NCBI GenBank assembly: GCA_035308165.1
Contig: DATGHC010000065.1
Span: 62,001-126,000 of the forward strand
Origin: DASTCZ01 sp035308165
GTDB lineage: Bacteria > Acidobacteriota > Terriglobia > Acidiferrales > UBA7541
Length of the DNA stretch: 64,000 bases
Direction: 5' to 3'
Part shown: positions 51,924 to 60,790 of the stretch, one piece after another
How the letters are laid out: every line of letters begins with the position of its first letter
How positions within the stretch are numbered: the first letter of the stretch is position 1
Translations under genes and position numbers: made by a program
The notes under the pieces: model-generated
The model's database searches: none
What the model was told of the DNA's origin: nothing
What the model saw: the letters and a program-made list of their open reading frames with translations, nothing else

Positions 51924-51937
51924 TGAAAGCGCTTGCA
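51924..51937. promoter_or_regulatory. LacI-type operator downstream of the TonB receptor promoter
   Basis: TGAAAGCGCTTGCA, symmetric about CG, lies about 29-42 bases downstream of the predicted start point of the TonB receptor transcript, so a bound repressor could block elongation or initiation. Confidence 0.75.
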
Positions 51938-51972
51938 TAAATCGTGGCACCCCCACCCCTGGACGTGGGCGC

Positions 51973-52002
51973 AGCATACACTTTGGTTTTTCGGCCTGTC
52001 AA
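51973..52002 (-). promoter_or_regulatory. Strong sigma-70-type promoter of the TonB receptor gene
   Basis: On the minus strand the consensus TTGACA (51997-52002) is separated by 18 bases from TATGCT (51973-51978). Transcription would begin near 51966, leaving a leader of about 200 bases before ATG 51761. Confidence 0.6.
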
Positions 52003-52090
52003 CACCTATTTTTTCGGATATTCACACTTCTGTATTAGTCCCTCAAAAGGGCTTAATTTTCGCCCTTCCAAACTGTAAATCACTCATTGG

Positions 52091-52104
52091 TGAAAGCGTT
52101 TCCA
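52091..52104. promoter_or_regulatory. Second LacI/cre-type operator upstream of the TonB receptor
   Basis: TGAAAGCGTTTCCA fits the CcpA/LacI consensus TGNNARCGNTNNCA. It lies 167 bases upstream of the first operator on the other side of the promoter, a spacing compatible with a DNA loop. The rest of the 448-base gap (51762-52209) holds no gene I can support. Confidence 0.6.
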
Positions 52105-52209
52105 ACAATCGACTCCAAAATCGGCCGGAAGTCAGATTTAGATATCGTTTTCAGGGCACGCTCCTCCCATCGGTCCGTTTTCAGGAGCTTTCATTCGGCT
52201 TTCTCCCTG

Positions 52210-53271
52210 CTACTTTATGGTTTGTGGAGGCGTTTTTTGACCGGCGAGTGTTTTCCGTACCTCATCTAGTGTGCTTCGGGCTTTCTCACTTGCTGGGCCA
52301 TCAGGTTGTATCCGCAGGTAGGCTTCCAGATCCTCGGCCGCTGATTGGTATTCGGCCTTGTGAATGTGTATGTTTGCGAGCACCAGATAAAGCGGCGCCA
52401 CGGAAGCGTTGATCCTGCGTGCCGCCAGCGCGTTTTTCTCCGCCGCGTCCCACTTCGCCAAACCTGCTTCAGCGCGCGCTAATTCCATAAGAGCTTCCCA
52501 CATGTCTGGACGCAGCTCGGCAGCCTTGGCAGCCACCGGTTCCGCATCCGCATATCTGCCAGTATTGGACAAAACCTCGGCCAACCCGAAGTTTGCTTGA
52601 GCAAAACTTTCGTGGCTTAGCTCCATCGATTTCCGGAAAGCCTTCTCCGCTTCGTCATATTCCTTCAGGTGGGCATGAATAACTCCGACCTCCCGGTATG
52701 CCTCATAACAGTCCGCTGCCTCCCGAATTGCTCGCTGAAATAATTCCATGCTCCCCGATAGATCCTTTTTTTCGTAGAGTCGTTGAATGCCCTTTTCATA
52801 GGCTTCCTGAGCTTTTTGGGGAAGGGCCAGGAAATGCGCGGACACAGTCGGGGACAAGGGACCTGGCCGGGCCTCGGCCGGCTTCTTCAAATAAATTGTC
52901 AATCCATCTTTCGAGGAGCCGCGGACATCTATCCGCTCTCGAACCGGTTCATACCCTTCGACTTCAGCCGTCAGGTTGTAAGAACCGGGTTTCAGATCCT
53001 CAAAGTCGAACTCCCCATTGGATTGAGTGAATCCGGATGTGGCATTTTCCCCGTTGTAAAACGTCAAATCCAGTTTGACCACTCCCGCGGGCTGATTCGT
53101 ATCGCTTAATCGCAGCGTGCCCCGAATCGAATAAGTGCGCACATTTGTTGGAGGAGGCGGTGGAGATGTGGATTGATCCGTTGTTGGGGGCCGCCGGACT
53201 TGCGCCCAGCCTGGAACCGCGCCGCAAAAAAGGATTGCTAGTATTAACCCAGCTATCCAGGACCGTATCAT
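52210..53271 (-). CDS. Secreted CarboxypepD_reg-like and TPR protein
   Basis: ATG 53271 has GGAGG five bases upstream. The 353-residue product has a signal peptide (IAGLILAILFCGAVPGWAQ), a proline-rich spacer, and an Ig-like carboxypeptidase-regulatory domain (residues about 45-125: SIRGTLRLSDTNQPAGVVKLDLTF, GEFDFEDLKPGSYNLTAEVEGYEP). Four or five TPR units follow (about 150-335; CYEAYREVGVIHAHLKEYDEAEKAFRKSM and others). It shares the Ig-type domain with the TonB receptor downstream on the same strand, suggesting a cell-envelope function in the same process. It has no detectable enzymatic motif. Confidence 0.83.
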   Translation of the reverse strand: MIRSWIAGLILAILFCGAVPGWAQVRRPPTTDQSTSPPPPPTNVRTYSIRGTLRLSDTNQPAGVVKLDLTFYNGENATSGFTQSNGEFDFEDLKPGSYNLTAEVEGYEPVRERIDVRGSSKDGLTIYLKKPAEARPGPLSPTVSAHFLALPQKAQEAYEKGIQRLYEKKDLSGSMELFQRAIREAADCYEAYREVGVIHAHLKEYDEAEKAFRKSMELSHESFAQANFGLAEVLSNTGRYADAEPVAAKAAELRPDMWEALMELARAEAGLAKWDAAEKNALAARRINASVAPLYLVLANIHIHKAEYQSAAEDLEAYLRIQPDGPASEKARSTLDEVRKTLAGQKTPPQTIK

Positions 53272-53408
53272 CCTCGCCTCCGGCTCGGTCAGGATGTAGA
53301 GATTCTATCACTCCTTTTCGGCATCACAAATATTCGCGCAGGTATTGCCAGAGCGATAACGGCGCGCATACTCCTAAATACAGATGGGCAGATTTCATTC
53401 GGATAGGT

Positions 53409-53438
53409 AGGACAAGATGAACCGCTCGATGACATAAT
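53409..53438 (+). promoter_or_regulatory. Putative promoter of the 53475 CRTAC1 gene
   Basis: AGGACA (53409-53414) lies 18 bases before CATAAT (53433-53438); transcription would start near 53445, about six bases before the LacI-type operator. Confidence 0.4.
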
Positions 53439-53450
53439 TTCCCTGTTTCG

Positions 53451-53464
53451 TGAGAGCGCTTGCA
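53451..53464. promoter_or_regulatory. LacI-type operator before the 53475 CRTAC1 gene
   Basis: TGAGAGCGCTTGCA ends just before the ribosome-binding AAGGAG and ATG 53475. With a start near 53445 it would occupy about +7 to +20 of the transcript. Confidence 0.65.
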
Positions 53465-53474
53465 AGGAGAATGA

Positions 53475-55187
53475 ATGTCCACTGTCTCGCGGCGAGACCT
53501 GCTCAAAATCTTGGGAATTTCGTGCGCGAATCTGCGCCTGAGTCAGGCGGTCCAGCCGAGCCCGGTGACGTTCACGGACATCGCGCGCCCCGCGGGCCTC
53601 CTTTTCGTTCACGACAACGCCGCGTCGCCCGAAAAATATCTCATTGAGACGATGGGCTCAGGTTGCGCCTGGATTGACTTCGACCAGGATGGCCTTTTGG
53701 ACCTGTATCTCGTCAACGGCGCCGCAACGCCGCTCTACACTCCCAATCACCCACTTCGCAGCGCCCTCTACCACAACAACGGCGACGGCACATTTACAGA
53801 TGTCACCACGCGCGCAGGCGTGGGTGCCGAAGGGCTTTTCGGTATGGGAGTCGCCGTCGGTGACTTCAATAATGATGGTTTCCCGGACTTGTTGGTGCTC
53901 GGTTATGGCCGCTGCATTTTGTACCGCAACAATGGGGACGGCACCTTCACCGATGTCACCGCCAAGTCGGGCGTAGAAAACCGCGGCCGGTGGGCCTCCA
54001 GCGCCGCCTGGTTCGATTACGATAACGATGGCCGTCTCGATTTGATTATCGCCAATTATCTGGATTGGTCTCCTGAGAAGAATTTCTACTGCGGCGATCG
54101 TGCCCCGGGAATGCGCAGCTATTGCCATCCCGATGATTACCTCGGCCAGCCTCCCACGCTTTATCATAATGAAGGTGATGGCACCTTCACCGATGCAAGC
54201 AAGTCCTCCGGCCTGGCAGCCAAAGGCATAAATGGTTTGGGAGTTGTGACCTTCGACTACGACAACGACGGTTGGCAAGACATCTTCATCGCCAACGATT
54301 CCATGGCCAATTCTCTTTTTCACAACAATCGAGATGGCACCTTTCGTGAAACCGCTTATCTCGCCGGCGTCGCTGTCAGTAGTGATGGCCGGGCCGAGGC
54401 CGGTATGGGCGTGGACGCGGCGGATATTTCAGGAAGCGGCCGGCTCGACCTCATCGTCACCCATCTTGACCAGCAACTGGCCCGCCTTTACAGAAATATG
54501 GGCAACCAGGGCTTCGACGACGCCACCGTGCGCTCCGGCATCGGCTACGCCACGTTTCACCTCAGCGGATTCGGCACTCGCTTCTTCGATTACGATAACG
54601 ATGGCGCCCGCGACCTCTTCATGGCCAATGGACACGTTCTCGACAACATTCAGAAATACAACGCCGACACCTTCTACTCCGAGCCGAAACTCATGTTCCG
54701 CAATATCGGTGGCGGCAGGTTTGAAAACGTTACCAATCAGTTGGGCGCGGATATGCTCTTGCCCCGGGTCAGCCGTGGCGTCGCCGTCGGAGACTTCGAC
54801 AACGATGGTGACCTCGACATTTTGGTGAACAACAACGGACAGGCTCCACAACTGCTTCGCAATGACGGTGGGAATTCAAATCACTGGCTGGAAATTCTGC
54901 TCATCGGCGTTAAATCTAATCGCGACGGCGTGGGTGCCCGCATCAAAGTGTCCGCTGGCAGCCTTGTTCAATTTGATCAGAAGAAGGGCGGCATGAGCTA
55001 CCAATCGGCCCAGGATCCTCGACTTCATTTTGGGCTCGGTCGCCACGCACAAATTGATTCGGTCGAAATCATCTGGCCCAGCGGAGTGGTTACTCGCCTC
55101 TCGAACTTGAAGAGCGATCAGTGTATTGCCGTGAAGGAAGGGGTGGGATTAATCGACAGGCCGTTCCCTCCTCTCAAGCCAAAATGA
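53475..55187 (+). CDS. CRTAC1-family protein with Tat-like leader
   Basis: ATG 53475 has AAGGAG five bases upstream; an ATG at 53471 is out of frame. The 570-residue product begins with STVSRRDLLKILG, a twin-arginine-like signal. FG-GAP/VCBS blades with DQDGLLD, DFNNDGFPD, DYDNDGRLD and DYDNDGWQD calcium loops and an ASPIC/UnbV C-terminal domain (about 475-545; NHWLEILLIGVKSNRDGVGARIKV) follow. It is a paralogue of the three other CRTAC1 proteins in this window. The LacI-type operator and promoter upstream place it in the sugar regulon. Convergent with the next TPR gene across 40 bases, where a weak hairpin (arms CTTCGC/GCGAAG) lies. Confidence 0.88.
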   Translation: MSTVSRRDLLKILGISCANLRLSQAVQPSPVTFTDIARPAGLLFVHDNAASPEKYLIETMGSGCAWIDFDQDGLLDLYLVNGAATPLYTPNHPLRSALYHNNGDGTFTDVTTRAGVGAEGLFGMGVAVGDFNNDGFPDLLVLGYGRCILYRNNGDGTFTDVTAKSGVENRGRWASSAAWFDYDNDGRLDLIIANYLDWSPEKNFYCGDRAPGMRSYCHPDDYLGQPPTLYHNEGDGTFTDASKSSGLAAKGINGLGVVTFDYDNDGWQDIFIANDSMANSLFHNNRDGTFRETAYLAGVAVSSDGRAEAGMGVDAADISGSGRLDLIVTHLDQQLARLYRNMGNQGFDDATVRSGIGYATFHLSGFGTRFFDYDNDGARDLFMANGHVLDNIQKYNADTFYSEPKLMFRNIGGGRFENVTNQLGADMLLPRVSRGVAVGDFDNDGDLDILVNNNGQAPQLLRNDGGNSNHWLEILLIGVKSNRDGVGARIKVSAGSLVQFDQKKGGMSYQSAQDPRLHFGLGRHAQIDSVEIIWPSGVVTRLSNLKSDQCIAVKEGVGLIDRPFPPLKPK

Positions 55188-55227
55188 TTCTTCGCCGGCG
55201 CAAGCGCGAAGCCGGCCGCATGCAAAG

Positions 55228-56361
55228 CTAGGAGTGGCCTTGCCCTTGATAACCTTTCTTGCGATCCCCCGGAGCGGACCTGGTCTTTTCAATTTGTTCC
55301 TGATTCAGCTTGGCTAAAATTGCCAGCATCTCTTCCGCTTGTTGCGTGTCGCCCTTCTTGCGATATGCCGCTGCAAGGTTGGAATATGCCGCCGGATTTC
55401 GTGGATCGAGCTCCCGCCCGCTGTTCAAGTGCGCGATAGCATCATCCACTCGCCCCTCAAGCAGGTAGAGTTTGCCAAGTGAAATTTGCGCGCTTGCATA
55501 GTTGGGTCGCACCGTGACCACATGCTCCAATGCCGCCTGGGCATCCGCAAATTCAGCATCGGTGGGTTGCACTCCAGCCTGCATAGCCGCCTCGCCATAC
55601 AACGTAAGTAGCACCGGGTGTTGGATTCCTTTCTCAATTCCTTCCCGCGCGGCTTTCTTGGCGGCTGCTGCATTGCCTTCGAAAAGTTCCTTCTGCGTCT
55701 CCGCGATGTAGGCCACGTCGCTTCCCGGCGCCAGTCCGGTAACTTTCTGCAACTCCTCCTTGGCTTCATCCAGCCGGTCCAGCCCCACCAGCAGCATCGC
55801 GTGCTCGAATCCCAGATTTGCAGACTTCGGCAAATGTTCCAGCCCCATCTCCGCCACCTTCAATCCAACGTCGTCATAGCCGTCGTCCATGCACGCTTCG
55901 ACCAGCAGGACAAAGAGCTTTTCGTTTTTCGGCGCAAGTTTCGCGGCGCGTTCCGCCGCGGCCAGCGCCTCCGTCGGTTGCCGGTTGCCCAGCAGAGCCT
56001 GCGCATACAGATTTTCAACATCGGCATTTGCTTGCCCATGCGCCCGCAAGTCATTCAGCTCATCGATTGCCGGCTTGTATTGATCGGTCGCAACATAACA
56101 GAGGGCCAGGTTGAAACCGGCTGCGAATTCATTGCTCACTTGTCCTTCTGCAGCCAATAAGTGCGGGATGGCTTCCTGGAACTTGCCGCTTCGCGTCAGC
56201 GCGATCCCTTTTTGAAGTTCGGATTCTGCGGAGCTCGCGTCGTCAGGGCGGCCGCGCTGCCCGCGCTGCGCGAACGACGTCGAAGACGCGCTCATTACCC
56301 ACATCCAAACTGCGGCTGAGAGGATTACACGCCGGAGTGAAATCGAAGTAAGCGCTTTCAT
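55228..56361 (-). CDS. Secreted TPR protein
   Basis: ATG 56361 is preferred; a TTG at 56403 also opens the frame. The 377-residue product has a signal peptide (RRVILSAAVWMWVMSASSTSFA) and about eight TPR units (ELQKGIALTRSGKFQEAIPHLLAAE through AAYSNLAAAYRKKGDTQQAEEMLAIL). No Shine-Dalgarno sequence precedes the start, so the transcript may have a very short leader. A LacI-type operator covers the first codons, and a promoter lies 14-42 bases upstream, so this gene probably has its own regulated promoter besides the run of genes upstream. Confidence 0.8.
   Translation of the reverse strand: MKALTSISLRRVILSAAVWMWVMSASSTSFAQRGQRGRPDDASSAESELQKGIALTRSGKFQEAIPHLLAAEGQVSNEFAAGFNLALCYVATDQYKPAIDELNDLRAHGQANADVENLYAQALLGNRQPTEALAAAERAAKLAPKNEKLFVLLVEACMDDGYDDVGLKVAEMGLEHLPKSANLGFEHAMLLVGLDRLDEAKEELQKVTGLAPGSDVAYIAETQKELFEGNAAAAKKAAREGIEKGIQHPVLLTLYGEAAMQAGVQPTDAEFADAQAALEHVVTVRPNYASAQISLGKLYLLEGRVDDAIAHLNSGRELDPRNPAAYSNLAAAYRKKGDTQQAEEMLAILAKLNQEQIEKTRSAPGDRKKGYQGQGHS
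56347..56360. promoter_or_regulatory. LacI-type operator over the first codons of the TPR gene
   Basis: On the minus strand TGAAAGCGCTTACT begins at the second base of the start codon. It matches the regulon motif at nearly every position. Because it encodes KALT, a coding coincidence must be considered, but a matching promoter sits just upstream. Confidence 0.5.
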
Positions 56362-56374
56362 TGTTGTGAATTTG

Positions 56375-56403
56375 AGATTAGTCCACGTTCCAGTCGAAAT
56401 CAA
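56375..56403 (-). promoter_or_regulatory. Putative promoter of the 56361 TPR gene
   Basis: On the minus strand TTGATT (56398-56403) is separated by 17 bases from TAATCT (56375-56380). The predicted start near 56368 would leave a leader of only about seven bases and place the operator at about +8 to +21. Confidence 0.4.
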
Positions 56404-56469
56404 GATTTCTGGCCAATCACATCGCGCGCCAGGGCTCGCTGCGTCACTAGCTTCCGCGCGTTTCTGCCT

Positions 56470-58029
56470 CTAACCGATGCCGAGTTCGCGAATCGCTTCC
56501 CCCGCGCCCGCCAGATTCGTAAGCTTCATTTCCGCGTACTTGCGCGACAACACCACTCCAGATGCCCCGGCCTTGAACGCCGCCACAACTGCTGCCTTGA
56601 CGTCTGAAGGTTGCGTCCGTTTCTCTGTGAGTGCGGTCGGAATATCGATGTCAATCCCAGGATAAATCGGTTTCGCGCTTTGGACTTCCCTGATCGCTCG
56701 CCGGGTTTCTCTTCCCACCGACTCGGCCGACAATCCCGCGGTGGGCAGCTTGTCCAAACTCGCTTCGCCCTCCAGTCCCAGCAAGTTGTAATGCAACTCC
56801 AGGACTTCTTCAGGTGTGGAGTCCCGGAAAACTGTGGACTGCACATTCCGGATATATTGCGCAAAGCGCGGTCCGCCGCAATTGTTGTACGTGCATGGCT
56901 TGATGAAATCCGCGGATTTTGCCAGCCGCGAAAAGTCCTGTTCCGCGCGGAAAAACGGGCTCATCGTTACCAGATGCATGATGTGCCAGCCAACTTGTAC
57001 CTTCGGATTGATTTTTTTTACCGTGCTGTAAAGCAGCGCGTACACTTCCTCTTGGCTTTGGAACCAGAATTTTTCCCAGGCCAGGATCTCGGGATATTCC
57101 AGCAGCAGCCGCCACAACATCACGAAATTGTCCCGGTAATCAGCAGGCTGACCCAGTGTTGCCTTCACCCAATTTTGCAACGCGAGATATCCTTCGCGGG
57201 CCCGTGGCACATCAATCCCCCGCTCCGCTCCCTTTTTCACGCAGAACGGGCAAAAGCAATTGATAAATGCATTTCCTGTAAAACGGCCGAAGTGTGCGCC
57301 GATCGTATTGTTCAGTGGGCCCTGCCGCTCGGATTCCCACATCAACCCGTCCAGATCATTCGAGTAAACCCAATCGGTCACCAGCGCAGACAGAAAATCC
57401 CGCGCCTCGGGATTGTTAAAGCAGGTGCTACCGCCGGTCTTGCCGTTGATGTCCACCTCGGCAATTTTTTCAAAGTTAGGCATCAGCCGCGGATTGTAAG
57501 CCTCTTCAAACAATGCATAAGTTTGCATACCGCGGGCCCTGGCCTTGGGGATCACGTCCGCCAGGATGTCGAACTCGCCCAGGTCCGGCGCGCGAACCTC
57601 TTGAATCACCGACTTGGAATAAAATTCGGGATGAACTTTGGTGTAGCTGCCGCCATGAATCGTGTCGTATTCCTGCACGCCGTGGTCCGGCAGAGGCTGG
57701 CCGGGACTCTGTCTCCCCGCAAGACCGCGCCCGTAAGTGAACACTGTGGCCATCACCGTATTCACTCCGCCCTTTTCGCGGAGCGTATCCAGGCACTTAT
57801 CCACGCCTTCATCTACGAACGACCGAGCGCCAATCTGAATCGCCACAATCTTCTTATTCGGCGCCGCCGGTGTAACGAGTGGTAATGCTCCGTTTCCTTC
57901 CTCCGCCAGCAGCCCGCTTTCATTCCCCAAGAATCCCGCGCCACCTGTCAGAGCCATCACCGGCAACGCGGTGATTCCTTTCAGGAAATTCCGCCTCGAA
58001 GGTTCCTTCATCGCATCCGATTTATCCAT
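56470..58029 (-). CDS. Tat-exported TIM-barrel glycosidase-like protein
   Basis: The 519-residue protein has a twin-arginine leader (EPSRRNFLKGITALPVMALTGG; ATG 58011 is an inner alternative start) and a barrel-like core that resembles hypothetical family-10-like glycosidases. Seen in it: VNTVMATVFTYGRGLAG near the start, the RARGMQTYALFEEAYN strand-helix, LDGLMWESERQGPLNN with candidate acidic residues, CFCPFCVKKG and QVGWHIMHLVT. A PFCVKKG stretch with a CxC-xx-C cysteine cluster is unusual. The activity is unproven. It lies between the CRTAC1 gene and the TPR gene in a minus-strand run led by galM, so a role in glycan breakdown is likely. Confidence 0.7.
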   Translation of the reverse strand: MDKSDAMKEPSRRNFLKGITALPVMALTGGAGFLGNESGLLAEEGNGALPLVTPAAPNKKIVAIQIGARSFVDEGVDKCLDTLREKGGVNTVMATVFTYGRGLAGRQSPGQPLPDHGVQEYDTIHGGSYTKVHPEFYSKSVIQEVRAPDLGEFDILADVIPKARARGMQTYALFEEAYNPRLMPNFEKIAEVDINGKTGGSTCFNNPEARDFLSALVTDWVYSNDLDGLMWESERQGPLNNTIGAHFGRFTGNAFINCFCPFCVKKGAERGIDVPRAREGYLALQNWVKATLGQPADYRDNFVMLWRLLLEYPEILAWEKFWFQSQEEVYALLYSTVKKINPKVQVGWHIMHLVTMSPFFRAEQDFSRLAKSADFIKPCTYNNCGGPRFAQYIRNVQSTVFRDSTPEEVLELHYNLLGLEGEASLDKLPTAGLSAESVGRETRRAIREVQSAKPIYPGIDIDIPTALTEKRTQPSDVKAAVVAAFKAGASGVVLSRKYAEMKLTNLAGAGEAIRELGIG

Positions 58030-58045
58030 GGCTCTCCTTCAGAAC

Positions 58046-59779
58046 TCACTTCCATTTCCCCTCGCCCTCGACAATCGTGATGTACCGATCGATAGGTAGC
58101 CCGCCAATCCGCTCAACCACGCTACTGGGCTTCGGCCACTTCACTTCCACCCAATCCAGTTTTGTCCTCGGCCCCAACCCCAGCACCACTCGAGGATCGC
58201 GAGCCGAGGCATAACTTCCGCCGCCCACGATCGTCCTCTCTCTTTGAAGATCTCCTGACCGGTAAGTGATCTTCGCTCCGATTGCGTCCACGTTGGCATT
58301 GCGGCCAATCAACCTCACACCCAGCCAGTGGTTCTGCCTCCCTGCGTTGTTTCGCATCAACACAGGCGGACCGTCATTCACCGCCACCAGCACATCCACC
58401 GAGCCATCATTATCGAAGTCGCCCAAGGCCAGCCCTCGCGCCGCAAGACTCTTCGCAAAAACCGCCCCGCTCTCCGCGCTCACGTTCTTCCATTTCAATC
58501 GCGCATCCGTCGAGCCTGAATTCTTAAACAGCAAGATCGGCTCAAAGTACTTCACATCCGGCAGCCGCTTCTCCACCATCGTGTCGGGGTAACCATTGCA
58601 GACAATCAAGTCCAGCTCTCCATCATTGTCGTAATCGAAAAACCCGCATCCCCACCCGCTCAAAAGCATGGTCGCTCCTCCGATTCCGGTCGGAACGGCC
58701 AGATCATCGAAGCTTCCATCTTTTCGATTGTGATAAAGAGAGAACATTTCGTGATCCACATTCGTAAGAAACAAATCCAGCCAGCCGTCCTGATCGAAGT
58801 CCGCTGCATCCACGCCCATTCCCGAACGCGCTGCCCCCATGGCGTTATAGGCCACGCCGCCAAGTGGGGCGATGTCCTCGAATTTCCCTTTGCGATTCGC
58901 AAAAAGAAAATTAGGAATCTTGTCGTTGCTCACGAACAAATCCACCCAACCATCATTATTGATGTCCGCCGCCACCACTCCCCAGGCCTTGGCCGGCATC
59001 TTGCCGATACCCGATTCCTTGCTGACATCCGTGAACGTCCCATCTCCATTATTGTGAAAGAGCCAGCATGTTGTTCCCTTGTAAACATTCGGCATGCAAT
59101 ACCAGCGCATGGACCCGTCGCCGCAATAAATGTTTTTGGATTTGTCGAAATCAATGAATCCGCACACGAACAAGTCGAGCCGCCCATCGTTGTCGTAGTC
59201 AAACCAGACGGCGCTTGTGCCCCAGCCCGGCGCAGCCACCCCTGCTTTGGTTGTCACGTCGGTGAAAGTTCCGTCTCCATTGTTGTGATAAAGGATATTT
59301 CGCGGGTATTGCGTCACATACAGATCGGGGTTCCCGTCCGCATCGTAATCGCCCACCGCCACTCCCATTCCGTAGGCATTGCCCTGTACGCCGGCGCGGT
59401 CGGTTACATCCGTAAAGGTTCCATCGCGGTTGTTGTGATAGAGCGCGTTCCGCAAACGCTGTGGCGGATCGTAAAAGTCGCACCTCCCGCTGTTCACCAG
59501 ATAAATGTCCATCCAACCGTCATTGTCATAGTCAAAAAACGCACAACCCGGTCCGGCGGTCTCCGGCATGTACATCTGCGGAGAAATTCCCGCGACGTGC
59601 GTCCAATGAATTCCACTCGTGGCAGGCGGGATTTCTTCAAACGCTGGAGGATTTGCCGGGCTGGCCAAAGCCGGAGGGAAAAACCGTGGTACAGCCGCGC
59701 CCAACCCCGCGCCGCTCAGCAAATGAAGGAATCGTCGCCGGGATAAGGCCATCGAGCGCAACAAGGATGACGGAATCAT
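58046..59779 (-). CDS. CRTAC1-family protein with twin-arginine leader
   Basis: A 577-residue CRTAC1 protein. The N-terminus LSRRRFLHLLSGAGLGAAVPRF is a twin-arginine signal. Blades with DYDNDGWMD, DYDADGNPD, DYDNDGRLD, DINNDGWVD and DFDQDGWLD loops are followed by an ASPIC/UnbV domain (about 470-545; NHWLGVRLIGRNANVDAIGAKITY). It is a close paralogue of the 53475 gene. It starts 12 bases after the TPR gene on the same strand and is followed 16 bases later by the glycosidase-like gene, so it is probably part of one operon with galM. Confidence 0.9.
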   Translation of the reverse strand: MIPSSLLRSMALSRRRFLHLLSGAGLGAAVPRFFPPALASPANPPAFEEIPPATSGIHWTHVAGISPQMYMPETAGPGCAFFDYDNDGWMDIYLVNSGRCDFYDPPQRLRNALYHNNRDGTFTDVTDRAGVQGNAYGMGVAVGDYDADGNPDLYVTQYPRNILYHNNGDGTFTDVTTKAGVAAPGWGTSAVWFDYDNDGRLDLFVCGFIDFDKSKNIYCGDGSMRWYCMPNVYKGTTCWLFHNNGDGTFTDVSKESGIGKMPAKAWGVVAADINNDGWVDLFVSNDKIPNFLFANRKGKFEDIAPLGGVAYNAMGAARSGMGVDAADFDQDGWLDLFLTNVDHEMFSLYHNRKDGSFDDLAVPTGIGGATMLLSGWGCGFFDYDNDGELDLIVCNGYPDTMVEKRLPDVKYFEPILLFKNSGSTDARLKWKNVSAESGAVFAKSLAARGLALGDFDNDGSVDVLVAVNDGPPVLMRNNAGRQNHWLGVRLIGRNANVDAIGAKITYRSGDLQRERTIVGGGSYASARDPRVVLGLGPRTKLDWVEVKWPKPSSVVERIGGLPIDRYITIVEGEGKWK

Positions 59780-59791
59780 TCCTGGATTTCG

Positions 59792-60778
59792 TTACCGCGG
59801 CGGTGCATTGGGGGCTCGCCGCATCTTCGCTTTTTCCAAAGCATCCCGCTGCGCCTGCAACTCGCGGTCCGCGCCGGCCTTATTTCCTGTGCGTGAGTAG
59901 GCCATCGCCAGTTGATAATGTCCCGCCGGATCTTCCGGCACCGCCTTGACATAAAGTTCCAGAGGTGTGATGGCTTCGGCAAATTTATTTTCAGAGCTAA
60001 GGGACATCCCCAGCGCCAGATCCGCCTCCACAAATCCCACGTCGAGCTGCGCCGTGCGCGAAAAATGCCGTACCGCAACATCCCAATCCCCCGCGCGCCG
60101 GGCGATCTCCCCCAGCGCGAATTCGGCCGTCGCGCTATCGGGATTTATCTTTAGTTCTTCCTCCAGCTCCTTCTTTGCTTCCGCGGCTGTGTCCGCGTCG
60201 GAAGATTTGTCCAGCAGGATGCTCGCGATGCGATAGTGAATCTCCGGCAACTCGGGATTCTGCGAAAGGATTTGGCGGTACGCTGCGATTGCCTCATCCC
60301 ACTTTTGCGCCGATTCCAGCGCCTCTGCGTTCAGTTTGCTTACCTGCGGGGATGTCGGAAATCCTTCGGCCAGTGTCTGCGCGGAGCGGTTTGCCAGTTG
60401 GGAATAAAAATGCGTGCAAACATAAAGCACTTCTGGATCATTCGGAAAATAGTGGCGCAACATCACCAGCGCATCCACTGCCGTAGCTGCGTCATCGATG
60501 CTCATCGCGCAGCGCGCCGCGGCCATTCCCGAACGGTAACGAAGGTCTTTGTCTGCCAGGTGGGCCATGTTTCTCTTCAAAACCGGCAACGCTTCGGCGC
60601 ACTGGCCGCGTTCCGCAAGGCTCACCGCTCGTTGCGTGGCGGCGGCTGGATCCATTCCGGGTTTTTGAGTCGTGGTTTGGGTTTGTGCGGCAGCGCAGAG
60701 TGCCAGCGTGGCGCATGGGAGTCCGGTAATCAAAATCCTTGGCAGGAATTTCGGCATACCCAACCCTGGGAAACTCAA
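59792..60778 (-). CDS. Secreted TPR protein
   Basis: A 328-residue protein with a signal peptide (RILITGLPCATLALCAAAQ) and TPR units across its length (AVSLAERGQCAEALPVLKRNMAHL to AEAITPLELYVKAVPEDPAGHYQLAMAYSRTG). It starts 12 bases after the galM stop and ends 12 bases before the CRTAC1 gene, so the three are co-transcribed. TPR and CRTAC1 genes recur as neighbours in this window, which points to a physical partnership. Confidence 0.82.
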   Translation of the reverse strand: MSFPGLGMPKFLPRILITGLPCATLALCAAAQTQTTTQKPGMDPAAATQRAVSLAERGQCAEALPVLKRNMAHLADKDLRYRSGMAAARCAMSIDDAATAVDALVMLRHYFPNDPEVLYVCTHFYSQLANRSAQTLAEGFPTSPQVSKLNAEALESAQKWDEAIAAYRQILSQNPELPEIHYRIASILLDKSSDADTAAEAKKELEEELKINPDSATAEFALGEIARRAGDWDVAVRHFSRTAQLDVGFVEADLALGMSLSSENKFAEAITPLELYVKAVPEDPAGHYQLAMAYSRTGNKAGADRELQAQRDALEKAKMRRAPNAPPR

Positions 60779-60790
60779 AATGCTTGCGCG

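Noticed and set aside
55190..55211. Hairpin CTTCGC/GCGAAG between convergent CRTAC1 and TPR genes
   Set aside because: Short stem, large loop and no T-run, so it is not called as a terminator.
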